This document shows, piece by piece, positions 22,392 to 30,867 of a DNA stretch of 36,345 nucleotides; the stretch's first letter is position 1; each line of letters begins with the position of its first letter. Origin of the DNA: JAEKLB01 sp050249235 (GTDB lineage Bacteria; Actinomycetota; Acidimicrobiia; Acidimicrobiales; CADCSY01); NCBI GenBank assembly GCA_050249235.1, contig JBFWQW010000019.1, positions 1 through 36,345 of the forward strand, read 5' to 3'. Both the position numbers and the translations under genes were made by a program. The notes under the pieces are model-generated. The model had not been told where the DNA came from. It did no database searches and saw nothing but the letters and a program-made list of their open reading frames with translations.

Positions 22392-23102
22392 GTGGCCGAG
22401 CTGTTCGCCGAGGTGCCGGCTCGGGCCCTGGCGGTGTTCGCCCACCCGGGCGACCCGGAGGTGTCGTGCGGCGGGTCGCTGGCCCGCTGGGCGGCGGCCG
22501 GCTGCGAGGTCCTCGTGGTCGTGGCCGCCGCCGGCGACAAGGGCAGCAAGGACCCGGCCACCGACCCGGCCGAGCTGTCGGAGCGACGGGCCCGGGAGGT
22601 CGAGTCGGCCGCGGCCGCCCTCGGCCTGGGCGGCGCCGAGCGCCTCGGCCACCCCGACGGCGAGCTCGGCGCGGTGGGCGGCCTGCGCGAGGAGCTGGTC
22701 GGAGTCGTCCGGCGTTGGCGCCCGGAGGTGGTGGTCTGCCCCGATCCGACCGCGGTGCTCTTCGGCGACGCCTACGTGAACCATGCCGACCACCGGGCCG
22801 TGGGGTGGGCAACGCTCGACGCGGTGGCGCCGGCGGCGTCCTCGCCGCTGTACTTCCCGGCGCGCGGCCCGGCCCACCAGGTGGCGACCATGCTGCTGTC
22901 GGGGACGCTCGAGCCCGACGTGTGGGTGGACGTGGCCGGGTCCGTCGAGGCCAAGACGGCCGCCATGCTCTGCCACCGGTCCCAGCTCGACGCCGACGCC
23001 GACGAGTGGCTCGACGACTTCGTGCGCGTCCGCCTCGAGGAGGAGGGACGCCGGGCCGGTGTGCGCTTCGCCGAGGCCTTCCGCCGCGTCCGCCTGGGTT
23101 GA
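22392..23102 (+). CDS. PIG-L/LmbE-family deacetylase-like protein
   Basis: A 236-residue protein of the family that includes MshB and GlcNAc-PI deacetylases, zinc enzymes that remove acetyl groups from amino sugars. The N-terminal zinc motif AHPDD-x-E reads AHPGDPE (17-23): the zinc ligands His18 and Asp21 are kept, but the Asp that acts as general base in MshB (Asp15) is Gly20. The second motif VNHADHRAVGW (129-139) keeps the third zinc ligand His134. HPDGEL (87-92) is also typical. It is full length. Catalysis may be impaired or use another base. The GTG is set by the -10 6 nt upstream, divergent from the inositol-phosphatase gene, and both could act on inositol-linked glycosides. Confidence 0.82.
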   Translation: MAELFAEVPARALAVFAHPGDPEVSCGGSLARWAAAGCEVLVVVAAAGDKGSKDPATDPAELSERRAREVESAAAALGLGGAERLGHPDGELGAVGGLREELVGVVRRWRPEVVVCPDPTAVLFGDAYVNHADHRAVGWATLDAVAPAASSPLYFPARGPAHQVATMLLSGTLEPDVWVDVAGSVEAKTAAMLCHRSQLDADADEWLDDFVRVRLEEEGRRAGVRFAEAFRRVRLG

Positions 23103-23136
23103 CGCCGGGGCCCGGCGGCGGCCGCGCCGGGCCGCG

Positions 23137-23142
23137 TAGGGT
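23137..23142 (+). promoter_or_regulatory. -10 box TAGGGT of the dienelactone hydrolase gene
   Basis: TAGGGT ends 6 nt before the ATG at 23149; a leaderless transcript is expected. Confidence 0.6.
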
Positions 23143-23148
23143 CGACCC

Positions 23149-23829
23149 ATGGCTGAGACCCCGCTGTCAGTGCACGCCCCGTCGACCGAGCCGAAGGGCG
23201 GGATCGTCGTCGTCCAGGAGGCCTTCGGCGTCAACGACCACATCGAGGACATCTGCCGGCGGCTGGCCGACGCGGGCTGGCTGGCCGTGGCGCCCCACCT
23301 CTTCCACCGCACCGGCGACCCGAAGCTGGGCTACGTCGACATGGCCCCCGTCATGGAGCACATGGGCAAGCTGACGGCCGACGAGGTGATGGAGGACGTC
23401 GATGCCGCCCTGGCCCACCTCGCCGACGCCGGCGTGCCGCTGGCGAAGACCGGTGTGGTGGGCTTCTGCATGGGCGGGACGGTGACGCTGCACGTCACCG
23501 CCGCCCGTGACGTCGGCGCCGGGGTGACGTTCTACGGCGGCGGCGTGACCCAGGGCCGGTTCGGCTTCCCGGCGATGGTGGAGGAGGCGCCCGCGCTGCG
23601 GGCGCCGTGGCTGGGGCTGTTCGGCGACCTCGATCGGGGCATCCCCGTCGACGACGTCGAGGCGCTCCGGGCGGCGGCGGCGACGTCGGACCAGCCCACC
23701 GAGGTCGTCCGCTACGCCGAGGCCGACCACGGGTTCAACTGCGACGTCCGAGCCAGCTACCACCCGGCATCGGCGGCCGACGCCTGGCAGCGCACCCTCG
23801 ACTGGTTCGATCGCCACCTGGCCGGCTGA
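23149..23829 (+). CDS. Dienelactone hydrolase family protein
   Basis: A 226-residue alpha/beta hydrolase. The nucleophile is Cys107 in GFCMGG, the catalytic Asp is in FGDLDRGIP (Asp160 or 162), and the His is His194 in ADHGFNCD. Glu24 in VQEAFGVN also matches the family's conserved Glu. Classic members open dienelactones in aromatic degradation; many genomic copies act on unknown esters, and no aromatic-degradation genes are nearby. No signal peptide. The ATG has a -10 6 nt upstream. The gene converges on a membrane-protein gene with 50 bp between them, containing the palindromic CCGGGCCCGG. Confidence 0.9.
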   Translation: MAETPLSVHAPSTEPKGGIVVVQEAFGVNDHIEDICRRLADAGWLAVAPHLFHRTGDPKLGYVDMAPVMEHMGKLTADEVMEDVDAALAHLADAGVPLAKTGVVGFCMGGTVTLHVTAARDVGAGVTFYGGGVTQGRFGFPAMVEEAPALRAPWLGLFGDLDRGIPVDDVEALRAAAATSDQPTEVVRYAEADHGFNCDVRASYHPASAADAWQRTLDWFDRHLAG

Positions 23830-23879
23830 CACCAGCCGGTCCGGGCCCGGCGCCTGCGGTCAGTCCTCGGCGGCCGCCG

Positions 23880-24284
23880 TCAGTCCCCGGCGCTCGGGGT
23901 GCGAGGGAGCTCGTCGACCTCGAGGGCCCGGCGCCACTCGCCCATGGCCCGGAGCACGAGCACCGAGACGATGCCCACGCCCCCGGCGCCGGTGACGGCG
24001 CCGACCAGCGCGCCCCCCGCCGACCAGGCCGCGCACCCGTCGTCGGCCTCCTCGACGGCGCCGCCGCGGTCGTCCCCGACGCCGCCGCACTGGAGGTCGC
24101 TGACCGACCAGCCGATCAGCCCACCGCACAGCCCGCTCACGAGGATGGCGAGGAAGGCCAGCAGCCGGGCGCCGCTCGAGGGCAGGGCGGTCGTCGTGTA
24201 CGTCCGGGCGGCTCCGGCGTGCCTCCCGCCGGCGGGATCGCCGGGGTCGATGCCCCACCCGTCGGGGAGCCGCTCGTCGCTCAT
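23880..24284 (-). CDS. Small membrane protein, unknown function
   Basis: A 134-residue protein. An N-terminal hydrophilic part (SDERLPDGWGIDPGDPAGGRH) precedes helix one (ARLLAFLAILVSGLCGGLIGWSV). An acidic loop with two cysteines (LQCGGVGDDRGGAVEEADDGCAAW) that could form a disulfide outside the membrane follows, then helix two (AGGALVGAVTGAGGVGIVSVLVLRAMG) and a short tail. Family not recognised. I chose the ATG at 24284 rather than the one at 24293 because a minus-strand TACGAT ends 7 nt before it and would overlap the longer start. It is divergent from dinB. Confidence 0.68.
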   Translation of the reverse strand: MSDERLPDGWGIDPGDPAGGRHAGAARTYTTTALPSSGARLLAFLAILVSGLCGGLIGWSVSDLQCGGVGDDRGGAVEEADDGCAAWSAGGALVGAVTGAGGVGIVSVLVLRAMGEWRRALEVDELPRTPSAGD

Positions 24285-24291
24285 CGGGGCC

Positions 24292-24316
24292 ATCGTAGGG
24301 ACGGTCGGCCTACAGT
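24292..24316. promoter_or_regulatory. Divergent -10 boxes between membrane-protein gene and dinB
   Basis: Minus-strand TACGAT (24297-24292) is 7 nt before the ATG at 24284. Plus-strand TACAGT (24311-24316) is 10 nt before the dinB GTG at 24327. I see no LexA-type or PafBC-type motif in this 42-bp gap. Confidence 0.5.
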
Positions 24317-24326
24317 CCCGAGCCGG

Positions 24327-25595
24327 GTGAGCGGTCCGCGGTCGATCCTGCACGTCGACATGGATGCCTTCTTCGTGGCCGTCGAGCTGCTCGACGACCC
24401 GTCGCTCGTGGGACGTCCGGTGGTGGTCGGCGGAGCCGGAGCGAGAGGGGTCGTGGCCGCCGCTTCGTACGAAGCCCGGGCCTTCGGGGTGCACTCGGCG
24501 ATGTCCTCGGCGCGGGCCCGGCAGCTCTGCCCTTCGGCCACGTTCCTCCCCGGCCGGTACTGGCGCTACCAGGAGATCTCCGAGGCGGTGTTCGGGGTGT
24601 TCCGGGCCGTGACCCCGCTGGTCGAGGGGATCTCCCTCGACGAGGCGTTCCTCGACGTCTCCGGCGCCCGCCGTCGCCTCGGCGACGCCGAGGCCATCGC
24701 CGCCGGGATCCGGGCCCGGGTGCGCGACGAGCTCGGCCTGTCCTGCTCGGTCGGGGTGGCGCCCCGGAAGCTCACGGCCAAGCTGGCCTCGGAGGCGGCC
24801 AAGCCGGTGGCGTCGCTGGCCGGGCCGGTGCCGGGCCCGGGGGTGGTGGTCGTGGCGCCCGACCACGAGCTGGCCTTCCTGCACGCCCATCCGATCCGGG
24901 CCCTCTGGGGCGTCGGACCGGCCACCGGCCGCCGACTCGACCAGCTGGGCATCCGAACGGTGGGCGACCTGGCGGCCACCGGCGTGGCCTCGCTGGTCGC
25001 GGCCCTCGGGTCGCACCACGGCCGGCGCCTCCACGCCCTCGCCTGGGCCCGGGACGATCGACCGGTGGTGCCGTCGACGCGGGCCAAGTCGGTCGGCCAC
25101 GAGGAGACCTTCGCCCACGACCACCACGACCTGTCCACGCTCGGTCCCGAGCTGGTGCGCCTGGCCGATGCCGTCGCCACCCGCCTCCGCCGGGCCGGGC
25201 TGGCCGGCCGCACGGTCACCGTCAAGGTCCGACATCCCGACTTCCGCACGATCACCCGCTCGACCACCCTGGCCGAGCCGGTGAGCGGCGGGAGGGCGCT
25301 GGCCCTGGCCGCCCGGGAGCTGCTGGGCGGGGTCGACCTCGACGCCGGCGTTCGGCTCCTCGGCGTCAGCGTCTCCGGCATGGTCGACGAGGAGGCCCAC
25401 CAGCTCACGCTCGACGACCTGCTGGCGACCCGGCCCGACCCGTCGCGATCGGTGGCGTCGGCCGCGGCGTGGAGCGACGCCACCCGGGCCGTCGACGAGA
25501 TACGCGACCGCTTCGGGGACGCGGTGATCGGCCCGGCGTCGACCTCCCGGCGCGGGCCGAAGCGGCGGGGCGACACCCAGTGGGGGCCGACCTGA
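24327..25595 (+). CDS. dinB: DNA polymerase IV (Y-family)
   Basis: A 422-residue translesion polymerase. The catalytic motifs are SILHVDMDAFFVAVE (near residue 6) and ISLDEAFLDVSG (Asp-Glu pair). SCSVGVAPRKLTAKLASEAAKP follows in the palm, then helix-hairpin-helix IRALWGVGPATGRRLDQLGI in the thumb, and a little-finger domain ending KRRGDTQWGPT. All catalytic acids are present. It bypasses damaged bases with low fidelity in the cytoplasm. The GTG at 24327 puts the first motif at the usual distance; the longer open frame upstream is not polymerase-like. I see no sliding-clamp-binding motif (QLxLF type) at the very end; QLTLDDLL near residue 356 is a possible one. Confidence 0.95.
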   Translation: MSGPRSILHVDMDAFFVAVELLDDPSLVGRPVVVGGAGARGVVAAASYEARAFGVHSAMSSARARQLCPSATFLPGRYWRYQEISEAVFGVFRAVTPLVEGISLDEAFLDVSGARRRLGDAEAIAAGIRARVRDELGLSCSVGVAPRKLTAKLASEAAKPVASLAGPVPGPGVVVVAPDHELAFLHAHPIRALWGVGPATGRRLDQLGIRTVGDLAATGVASLVAALGSHHGRRLHALAWARDDRPVVPSTRAKSVGHEETFAHDHHDLSTLGPELVRLADAVATRLRRAGLAGRTVTVKVRHPDFRTITRSTTLAEPVSGGRALALAARELLGGVDLDAGVRLLGVSVSGMVDEEAHQLTLDDLLATRPDPSRSVASAAAWSDATRAVDEIRDRFGDAVIGPASTSRRGPKRRGDTQWGPT

Positions 25596-25657
25596 GGCCC
25601 GGGTGGACGCCCGGCCGGGTGCATCGTTGCGGGGTCCGACGCGGCGCTCCCGCCGCG

Positions 25658-25686
25658 TTGTCGATCACCCGGGAGCGTGCGAGACT
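25658..25686 (+). promoter_or_regulatory. Promoter of the DUF3040 gene
   Basis: TTGTCG (25658-25663) and GAGACT (25681-25686) are 17 bp apart, a good housekeeping spacing. The start site near 25693 would give a leader of about 30 nt carrying GGAG at 25710-25713. Confidence 0.5.
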
Positions 25687-25721
25687 CGTGGTGCCCGCCG
25701 TGGGTGAGAGGAGCAGGGGCC

Positions 25722-26102
25722 GTGCCGCTTTCCGAGGACGAACAGCGCATCCTCCAGGAGATCGAGCAGCAGCTCTACGCCTCGGATCCGCAGCTCGTCC
25801 GCGACGTCACCTCCACCACCGTCTACCGCCATGCCGGGCGGAACCTGAAGTGGGCCGCGCTCGGCTTCGTCGCCGGCCTGCTGCTGATGCTCTTCACGTT
25901 CGCCTCCTCGGTGGTGCTGGGCGGCCTGGGGTTCTTCGCCATGCTCGGCTCGGCGATCCTGGTCGAGCGGAACCTCCGGCGGATGGGCCGGGCGGGATGG
26001 CAGGCCCTCACCGGTTCGGTCCGAGCCTCGACCGTCCGCGACCGGTTCGGCTCGGCCGGCCAGCGGATGCGCGACCGCTTCCGCGGCGACGACCAGCCCT
26101 GA
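25722..26102 (+). CDS. DUF3040 family membrane protein
   Basis: A 126-residue protein. The N-terminus PLSEDEQRILQEIEQQLYASDPQL is the defining DUF3040 motif, a cytoplasmic amphipathic helix. Two adjacent membrane helices follow (AALGFVAGLLLMLFTFASSVVLGGLGFFAMLGSAIL) and a basic tail (RFGSAGQRMRDRFRGD). In Actinobacteria this family is often found close to mraZ and the division cluster, here about 7.6 kb away; its role is not known. The GTG at 25722 has GGAG at 25710-25713. Confidence 0.9.
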   Translation: MPLSEDEQRILQEIEQQLYASDPQLVRDVTSTTVYRHAGRNLKWAALGFVAGLLLMLFTFASSVVLGGLGFFAMLGSAILVERNLRRMGRAGWQALTGSVRASTVRDRFGSAGQRMRDRFRGDDQP

Positions 26103-26335
26103 CCTCCGCCGGGCGGCGACGGCAGGCGGGCCCCGCGGCCGGCGCGGTCGGGTCGGTCGCCTGAGGCCGAGAGGCGGCCCGGATCGGCAACGCCCGTCCC
26201 GTTCTCGGCTCCTCCGTCGCCGAGCGGGCGCGGCGGGCTCCGCTCCCGGCGCGTTCGCCGTCTTCGGCGGCCCGGCCGCTCGGGCCCGGGATCGGCCATC
26301 GGGGCACCCGCGGCGCGCCGGACGGCTCGAGCCGC
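26103..26335. other. Convergent intergenic stretch, no gene seen
   Basis: 233 bp between the DUF3040 gene and the convergent transglutaminase gene. It is very GC-rich with many short inverted repeats, none long or clean enough to call. I see no RNA gene, promoter or frame worth naming. Confidence 0.5.
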
Positions 26336-28726
26336 TCAGATGGCGGGCGCGGTCGGCTTCAGCTCGCGGCGGTTGCTCGGACCCATGAAGACGGGCGAGG
26401 AGCCCTCGGAGCGGGGATCGCGCAGCGACCGGGGGTCGAAGCGGATCTTCATGCGGCGGCGTCGCCCGATGGCGTCGTCGACCTCGCCGGCGATGCCGTC
26501 GGCCAGCTCGACGGCCCGCGCCGCGGCGGTGTCGGCCATGGTCCGGCCGCCATAGACCGCGGCCGTCGCCGCCCGGGCCAGCTCGGTGATGCCGTCGGGC
26601 GCGGTGAGCCCGCTCTCGCCGGCCCGGCGGGCGTACTCGGCCGGGGTCTCGGACGGCCGCCTGGGCAGCCCGGCGCGGTCGAGTGCCCCGATCGCCTCCC
26701 GCCAGGCCACGAGCACCAGCTGGGCCGGGCCGTCGGCGCCGTGGCGTCGCCGCCGGCGCACGAGCTGACGGGCGACCGTCATCCCGAGCAGCCAGACCAG
26801 CGGGAGGAAGGGTGCGGCGACGAGGAAGGGCAGGGCCCGGTCGATGAACCGCTCGTCGTCCACGGCGCCGCCGCCGCCGGAGGCCGGCACGTCCTCCGGC
26901 AGGGTGTCCGGCACCTCGGTGCCCAGGGTGGTGGTGGTCGTGTCCTGGATGGTGGTGGGCGTGGTGTCGACGCTGGTGGCCTGCTCGGGAGCCACCCCCG
27001 TGTAGTCCTGACCGTTCGGCATGCCCCGGCCGGGCGTGGGCTCGAAGGCCACCCAGCCGTAGCCCTCGAGGTAGACCTCGGGCCAGGCGTGCCCGTGCAG
27101 GCCCCGCACCAGGTAGGTGTCGTCGGCGATCTCCTCGCCGGGGGTGAACCCGACGGCCACCCGGGCCGGGATCCCGAGCGACCGGGCCATCGCCGCGAAG
27201 GCGCCGGCGAACTGCTCGCAGTAGCCCCGCCGGGTGTCGAACAAGAAGCGCTCGAGGGCCCGCTGGCTCTCGCCCCGACCCACGCCGAGGTCGTAGGTGT
27301 AGATGCCGCTCCGGAAGTGGTCCTGGAGGCGCCGGGCCGCCACGTACGGCGTCCGGGCATCGCCCGCGATCTGCTCGGCCAGGTCGTCGACCCGCGGGCT
27401 GAAGTCCTCGGGGAGCGCGGTGTTGGCCGCCACCAGGGCCCGGGGCGCGTCCCACCCGACCGAGGCGAGCTCGCCTTCGGTGAGGACGGGCACCAGCGAC
27501 ACGACCCGGTAGGTCTGGTCCTGCTCGGTGGGCTCGTCGGCGAGGAGGGTGCCCGAGCCGGCGTGGTAGCGGGCGTCGATCCCGTCCTCGGCCACGGCCC
27601 GGTAGGCGGCGGGGAGCCACGCGCTCTCGAGCCCGGCGATCGTGAAGCGCTGGTCGGCCCGGAGGACCTGGGTCGGTGTGGCCTCCGACGGCGGGCGGAG
27701 CGGCCCGTCGATGGCGGTGTAGCGGTTGTTCGACGACCAGATCTGCCCGTCGAACTGGTCGAGGGCGGTGAGCCGCCAGTAGCTGCGGACGGTGCTCGTG
27801 ACCGTGAAGACCTCGGCCTCCGACTGCTCGACGAGGCGGGTGCGAATGTCGACGAGCGGGCTGACGGTGATGCGGCTCGGCTCGTCGCCGTTGCGGTCGT
27901 CCCAGGGGATGATCGGGTCGTCTCGGGCGCCCGGGAGGTGGGGTGCGACGAGCGACGCGGCCAGCACGGCCACCACGCCCAGCCACGCGCCCGACCCGGC
28001 GATGGCGCGGAGGCCCTGGCCGCGGTCGACGCCGACCCAGCGGGAGGTGCCGGCCCGGCCGAGCACCCGCTGCGTGAGCCAGGCGAGCAGGGCCGCCGAC
28101 AGGAAGGCGGCCGTGGCCGGGAGCCGGTAGCGGGCGGCGCCCAGGGCGCTGGCGAAGACGAAGAGGGAGCCGGCCGGGACGATCGACTCGAAGGTGGCCC
28201 GGGCCCGGAAGGCGGCCGCATCGGCCGTGAGGGCCACCACCCACGCCGCCGCCGCCCAGGCGACGACGTAACCGGGTTCGAGCGGAGCGGGGGGCTCGGC
28301 TTCCGCGAACGAACGGCCGGCCTCGGCGAGCTGGCGGCGCAGCTCCTCGAGGGTGTCGAGGGTCGGGAGGCCCCACGCCGTCGTCGCCGGGACGTGGACG
28401 AGGCCGAGGACGACGATCACCCCGAGGGCGCCCGTGACGCCGACGGCCCAGGGCGGCCACCGGCGGCGCCGACCGACGGCGGCGAGCAGGTGGGCGCCGA
28501 GCGTGCAGCTGAGGACCGCGCCCAGGAAGGCGCTGTCGTCGACGAGCCGGGCCAGGCCGAGCACCGACACCAGGCTGAGCAGGACGAGGGCACCCTCGGC
28601 GTAGAAGAGGGCGGAGGCCGTGGCCGGGACGGGCTCGGCGGGCGGCCGTCCGAAGCCGGGGTGGGGCGGCTCGGTGGGTCCCGACGGCTCGGCCGGCGGC
28701 GGGGGGCGGAGGTCGGTGGCGGTCAC
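26336..28726 (-). CDS. TgpA-like membrane transglutaminase (DUF3488 / transglutaminase / DUF4129)
   Basis: A 796-residue membrane enzyme. An N-terminal hydrophobic region (about 40-270, six or more helices, DUF3488 type) precedes an external part and a transglutaminase-like papain fold. Cys503 lies in RRGYCEQFAGAFAAMARSLGIPARVAVGF, His546 in GLHGHAWPEVY, and the acidic partner in WVAFEPTPG. A Thr-rich linker follows (TTPTTIQDTTTTT), then one more membrane helix (about 645-670) and a C-terminal DUF4129 (PSETPAEYARRAG). The substrate is unknown. The GTG at 28726 overlaps the DUF58 stop (GTGA). The MoxR-DUF58-transglutaminase trio is widespread and is thought to assemble or modify an envelope complex. 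Confidence 0.9.
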   Translation of the reverse strand: MTATDLRPPPPAEPSGPTEPPHPGFGRPPAEPVPATASALFYAEGALVLLSLVSVLGLARLVDDSAFLGAVLSCTLGAHLLAAVGRRRRWPPWAVGVTGALGVIVVLGLVHVPATTAWGLPTLDTLEELRRQLAEAGRSFAEAEPPAPLEPGYVVAWAAAAWVVALTADAAAFRARATFESIVPAGSLFVFASALGAARYRLPATAAFLSAALLAWLTQRVLGRAGTSRWVGVDRGQGLRAIAGSGAWLGVVAVLAASLVAPHLPGARDDPIIPWDDRNGDEPSRITVSPLVDIRTRLVEQSEAEVFTVTSTVRSYWRLTALDQFDGQIWSSNNRYTAIDGPLRPPSEATPTQVLRADQRFTIAGLESAWLPAAYRAVAEDGIDARYHAGSGTLLADEPTEQDQTYRVVSLVPVLTEGELASVGWDAPRALVAANTALPEDFSPRVDDLAEQIAGDARTPYVAARRLQDHFRSGIYTYDLGVGRGESQRALERFLFDTRRGYCEQFAGAFAAMARSLGIPARVAVGFTPGEEIADDTYLVRGLHGHAWPEVYLEGYGWVAFEPTPGRGMPNGQDYTGVAPEQATSVDTTPTTIQDTTTTTLGTEVPDTLPEDVPASGGGGAVDDERFIDRALPFLVAAPFLPLVWLLGMTVARQLVRRRRRHGADGPAQLVLVAWREAIGALDRAGLPRRPSETPAEYARRAGESGLTAPDGITELARAATAAVYGGRTMADTAAARAVELADGIAGEVDDAIGRRRRMKIRFDPRSLRDPRSEGSSPVFMGPSNRRELKPTAPAI

Positions 28727-29865
28727 CGCCGGATCCCGCTCGACGATGCCGTGCGGGACAGCCGGCCGGCCGCCAGGGCCTGGCGCCAGCGCTCGGGGAA
28801 GGGACCGTCGTCGGTCGGGTCGCCGAAGGCCAGGGCCACGACCCGCTGGTAGCCCCGGACGGCTCGTGTCGGCTGGGCGCCGCGCTCCGGCCGGCCGAGC
28901 AGCACGGCCAGGGCGCCGCCGCTGCCGGGGAGGTGGAGGAGGGCGAGGCCGTCGGCGACGCGGCCGGCGTCCGTTCGGACGACGGCGAGGCGCTCGAGGA
29001 GCTCGTCGAGGTGGGCGTGGCCCGAGGCCGTCCCGCTGTCGTAGCCGCCGGTGGTGACGAGCCGGACGAGGTGGCCGGCGGTGGCGCAGGCGGCGGCCAC
29101 GCTCGCCGCCGCCGACACCGCCCGCTCGAAGGACTCGGGGGTGTGGGCGGCGTGCCTGGTCTCGAGGAGGATGGTGGACCGCGCCTGCCAGGGGGGGTGG
29201 TCCTGGCGCACGACCAGCTCGTCACGGCGGGCCGTCGTCTTCCAGTGGACGCGGCGCAGGTCGTCGCCGACGACGTAGGGGCGCAGGGCGTAGAACTCGT
29301 CGCCCTTGGCGATGACCGCCGAGGGATGGTCGGTCCCGTCGTGGGGGTCGTCGCCCGAGGTGTGGGGGAGGGGCGCCACCGCGTCGAGGGCGGGCAGCAC
29401 GGTGAGCTCGACCGTGCCGACGACGTCGCTGGCCGCCCGGGCCAGGCCGAACGGGTCGCTCACGACCGCGCTGAGGGGACCGATGCGGACGATGCCCCGG
29501 TGGCTGGTGTCGATCGCGTACTGGGCGTCGACGGCGGTGTCCGGCCACATGGGCGCCACCAGGACGGCGGCCACCTGGTCGTCGCCGACCGGGTCGCGCA
29601 GCTCGATGACGGGCGTGCGCCTGGCCGACTCGTTCAGGATCCGCAGGTCGACCCGCCCGGGGCTGCCGGCGTGCACCCGGGGCGGCCGGAGGATCCGGGA
29701 GGCCTGGAGCTCCAGCCGGGTGCGGGCCACGACCACGAGGGCGGCGAGGACGACGATGACCAGCCCGACGCCGACGACGAAGAGCTCGAGGATCCCGAGC
29801 AGCCGCCCGACGACGACCATGGCCGCCCCGGCCAGACCCAGGAGCCAGCCCTGGGGGGTGATCAC
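28723..29865 (-). CDS. DUF58 family membrane-anchored protein
   Basis: A 380-residue protein. Two N-terminal membrane helices (about 4-50: GWLLGLAGAAMVVVGRLLGILELFVVGVGLVIVVLAALVVV) are followed by a soluble beta-rich part. The defining DUF58 motif GDEFYALRPYVVGDDLRRVHWKTTARRDELVVRQ lies about two-thirds of the way along (in parts: LRPYVVGDDLRRVHWKTTAR). A von Willebrand-like segment follows. DUF58 proteins are usually encoded beside MoxR ATPases and are thought to be their clients. The GTG at 29865 overlaps the MoxR stop, and its own stop overlaps the transglutaminase start, so all three are translationally coupled. Confidence 0.9.
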   Translation of the reverse strand: MITPQGWLLGLAGAAMVVVGRLLGILELFVVGVGLVIVVLAALVVVARTRLELQASRILRPPRVHAGSPGRVDLRILNESARRTPVIELRDPVGDDQVAAVLVAPMWPDTAVDAQYAIDTSHRGIVRIGPLSAVVSDPFGLARAASDVVGTVELTVLPALDAVAPLPHTSGDDPHDGTDHPSAVIAKGDEFYALRPYVVGDDLRRVHWKTTARRDELVVRQDHPPWQARSTILLETRHAAHTPESFERAVSAAASVAAACATAGHLVRLVTTGGYDSGTASGHAHLDELLERLAVVRTDAGRVADGLALLHLPGSGGALAVLLGRPERGAQPTRAVRGYQRVVALAFGDPTDDGPFPERWRQALAAGRLSRTASSSGIRR

Positions 29866-30842
29866 CCCTCGGGGGTCCGGGCGGTGGGGACGGCGACGTG
29901 GCGCATGATGTCGTCCACGATCTCGTCGGGCGAGGCCCCCTGCATGGTCGCCTCCGGCGTGCGGACGAGCCGGTGGCCGAGCACAGGCGCGGCGAGGGCC
30001 TTGATGTCGTCGGGCACGACGTAGTCGCGGCCCCGGGCGATGGCGCGGGCCCGGGCCGTGCGCTGGAGGGCGAGGGTGGCCCGGGGCGACATCCCGATGG
30101 CGAGCGACGGGTGTCGGCGGGACGCGGCGGCCAGCTCGACGAGGTAGCCCCGCAGGGCCGGCGCGACGTGCACCTCGCGGGCCGCCACCGACATGGCGAC
30201 GACGTCCTTGACGGTCGCCACCGGGCTGAGCTCGTCGACGGGGGAGATGCCGCCGTGGGTCTCGAGGATCTCGAGCTCGGACTGCCGGGACGGGTAGCCG
30301 ATCGACAGGCGCATCAGGAACCGGTCGAGCTGGCTCTCGGGCAGCGGGTAGGTGCCCTCGTGCTCGATGGGGTTCTGGGTGGCCACGACCATGAAGGGCT
30401 GCTCGAGCGGGTACGTGACGCCGTCGACCGTGACCTGGCGCTCCTCCATGGCCTCGAGGAGGGCCGACTGCGTCTTCGGCGACGCCCGGTTGATCTCGTC
30501 GGCGAGGACGATGTTGGCGAAGACCGCGCCGGAGCGGAACTCGAACTCGTTCGTGCCCCGGTTCCAGACCGTGACGCCGACGACGTCGGACGGCAGCAGG
30601 TCGGGCGTGAACTGCAGGCGGCTCCAGCGGCAGTCGATCGACGTGGCCAGCGACTTGGCCAGGCTGGTCTTGCCGACGCCGGGCACGTCCTCCACGAGCA
30701 GGTGGCCCTCGGCGACCAGGCACACGAGGGCCATCTCGATGACCTCCGGCTTGCCCCGGAGGACCAACCCGATGTTGTCGGTGATGGCGCCGAAGACGTC
30801 GGCGAAGACTGCAGGGGACGCGTCCGATCGTCGGCTCTCCAT
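29862..30842 (-). CDS. MoxR-family AAA+ ATPase
   Basis: A 326-residue AAA+ chaperone-like ATPase. Walker A is EDVPGVGKTS (51-60), Walker B is NIVLADEINRASP, sensor 1 is VVATQNPIEHEGTYPLPESQLDRFLM with the Arg finger after it, and sensor 2 lies in GMSPRATLALQRTARARA. MoxR proteins help fold or activate metal- or envelope-related protein complexes. It is the first gene of the MoxR-DUF58-transglutaminase operon. The ATG at 30842 lies 8 nt after a minus-strand -10 (TAGGCT) that overlaps the -10 of the divergent ROK gene. Confidence 0.95.
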   Translation of the reverse strand: MESRRSDASPAVFADVFGAITDNIGLVLRGKPEVIEMALVCLVAEGHLLVEDVPGVGKTSLAKSLATSIDCRWSRLQFTPDLLPSDVVGVTVWNRGTNEFEFRSGAVFANIVLADEINRASPKTQSALLEAMEERQVTVDGVTYPLEQPFMVVATQNPIEHEGTYPLPESQLDRFLMRLSIGYPSRQSELEILETHGGISPVDELSPVATVKDVVAMSVAAREVHVAPALRGYLVELAAASRRHPSLAIGMSPRATLALQRTARARAIARGRDYVVPDDIKALAAPVLGHRLVRTPEATMQGASPDEIVDDIMRHVAVPTARTPEG

Positions 30843-30850
30843 TGGGCGCG

Positions 30851-30860
30851 AGCCTAGGGT
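30851..30860. promoter_or_regulatory. Back-to-back -10 boxes sharing a TA (moxR / ROK)
   Basis: AGCCTAGGGT contains plus-strand TAGGGT (30855-30860), 7 nt before the ATG at 30868, and minus-strand TAGGCT (30856-30851), 8 nt before the ATG at 30842. The boxes overlap by two bases in a 25-bp gap, the same design as at 22376-22385. Confidence 0.65.
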
Positions 30861-30867
30861 GACGGGC

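Noticed and set aside
24285..24326. LexA or PafBC site in front of dinB
   Set aside because: I found no GAAC/GTTC-type repeat and no TGTC-N-TANNNT match; only a plain TACAGT -10 candidate.
25665..29225. A 1186-codon minus-strand open frame across the transglutaminase region, and the 703-codon plus-strand frame at 26741-28852
   Set aside because: Both are shadows. The frame at 26336-28726 carries the transglutaminase catalytic residues and DUF4129, and overlaps DUF58 with a normal GTGA junction.
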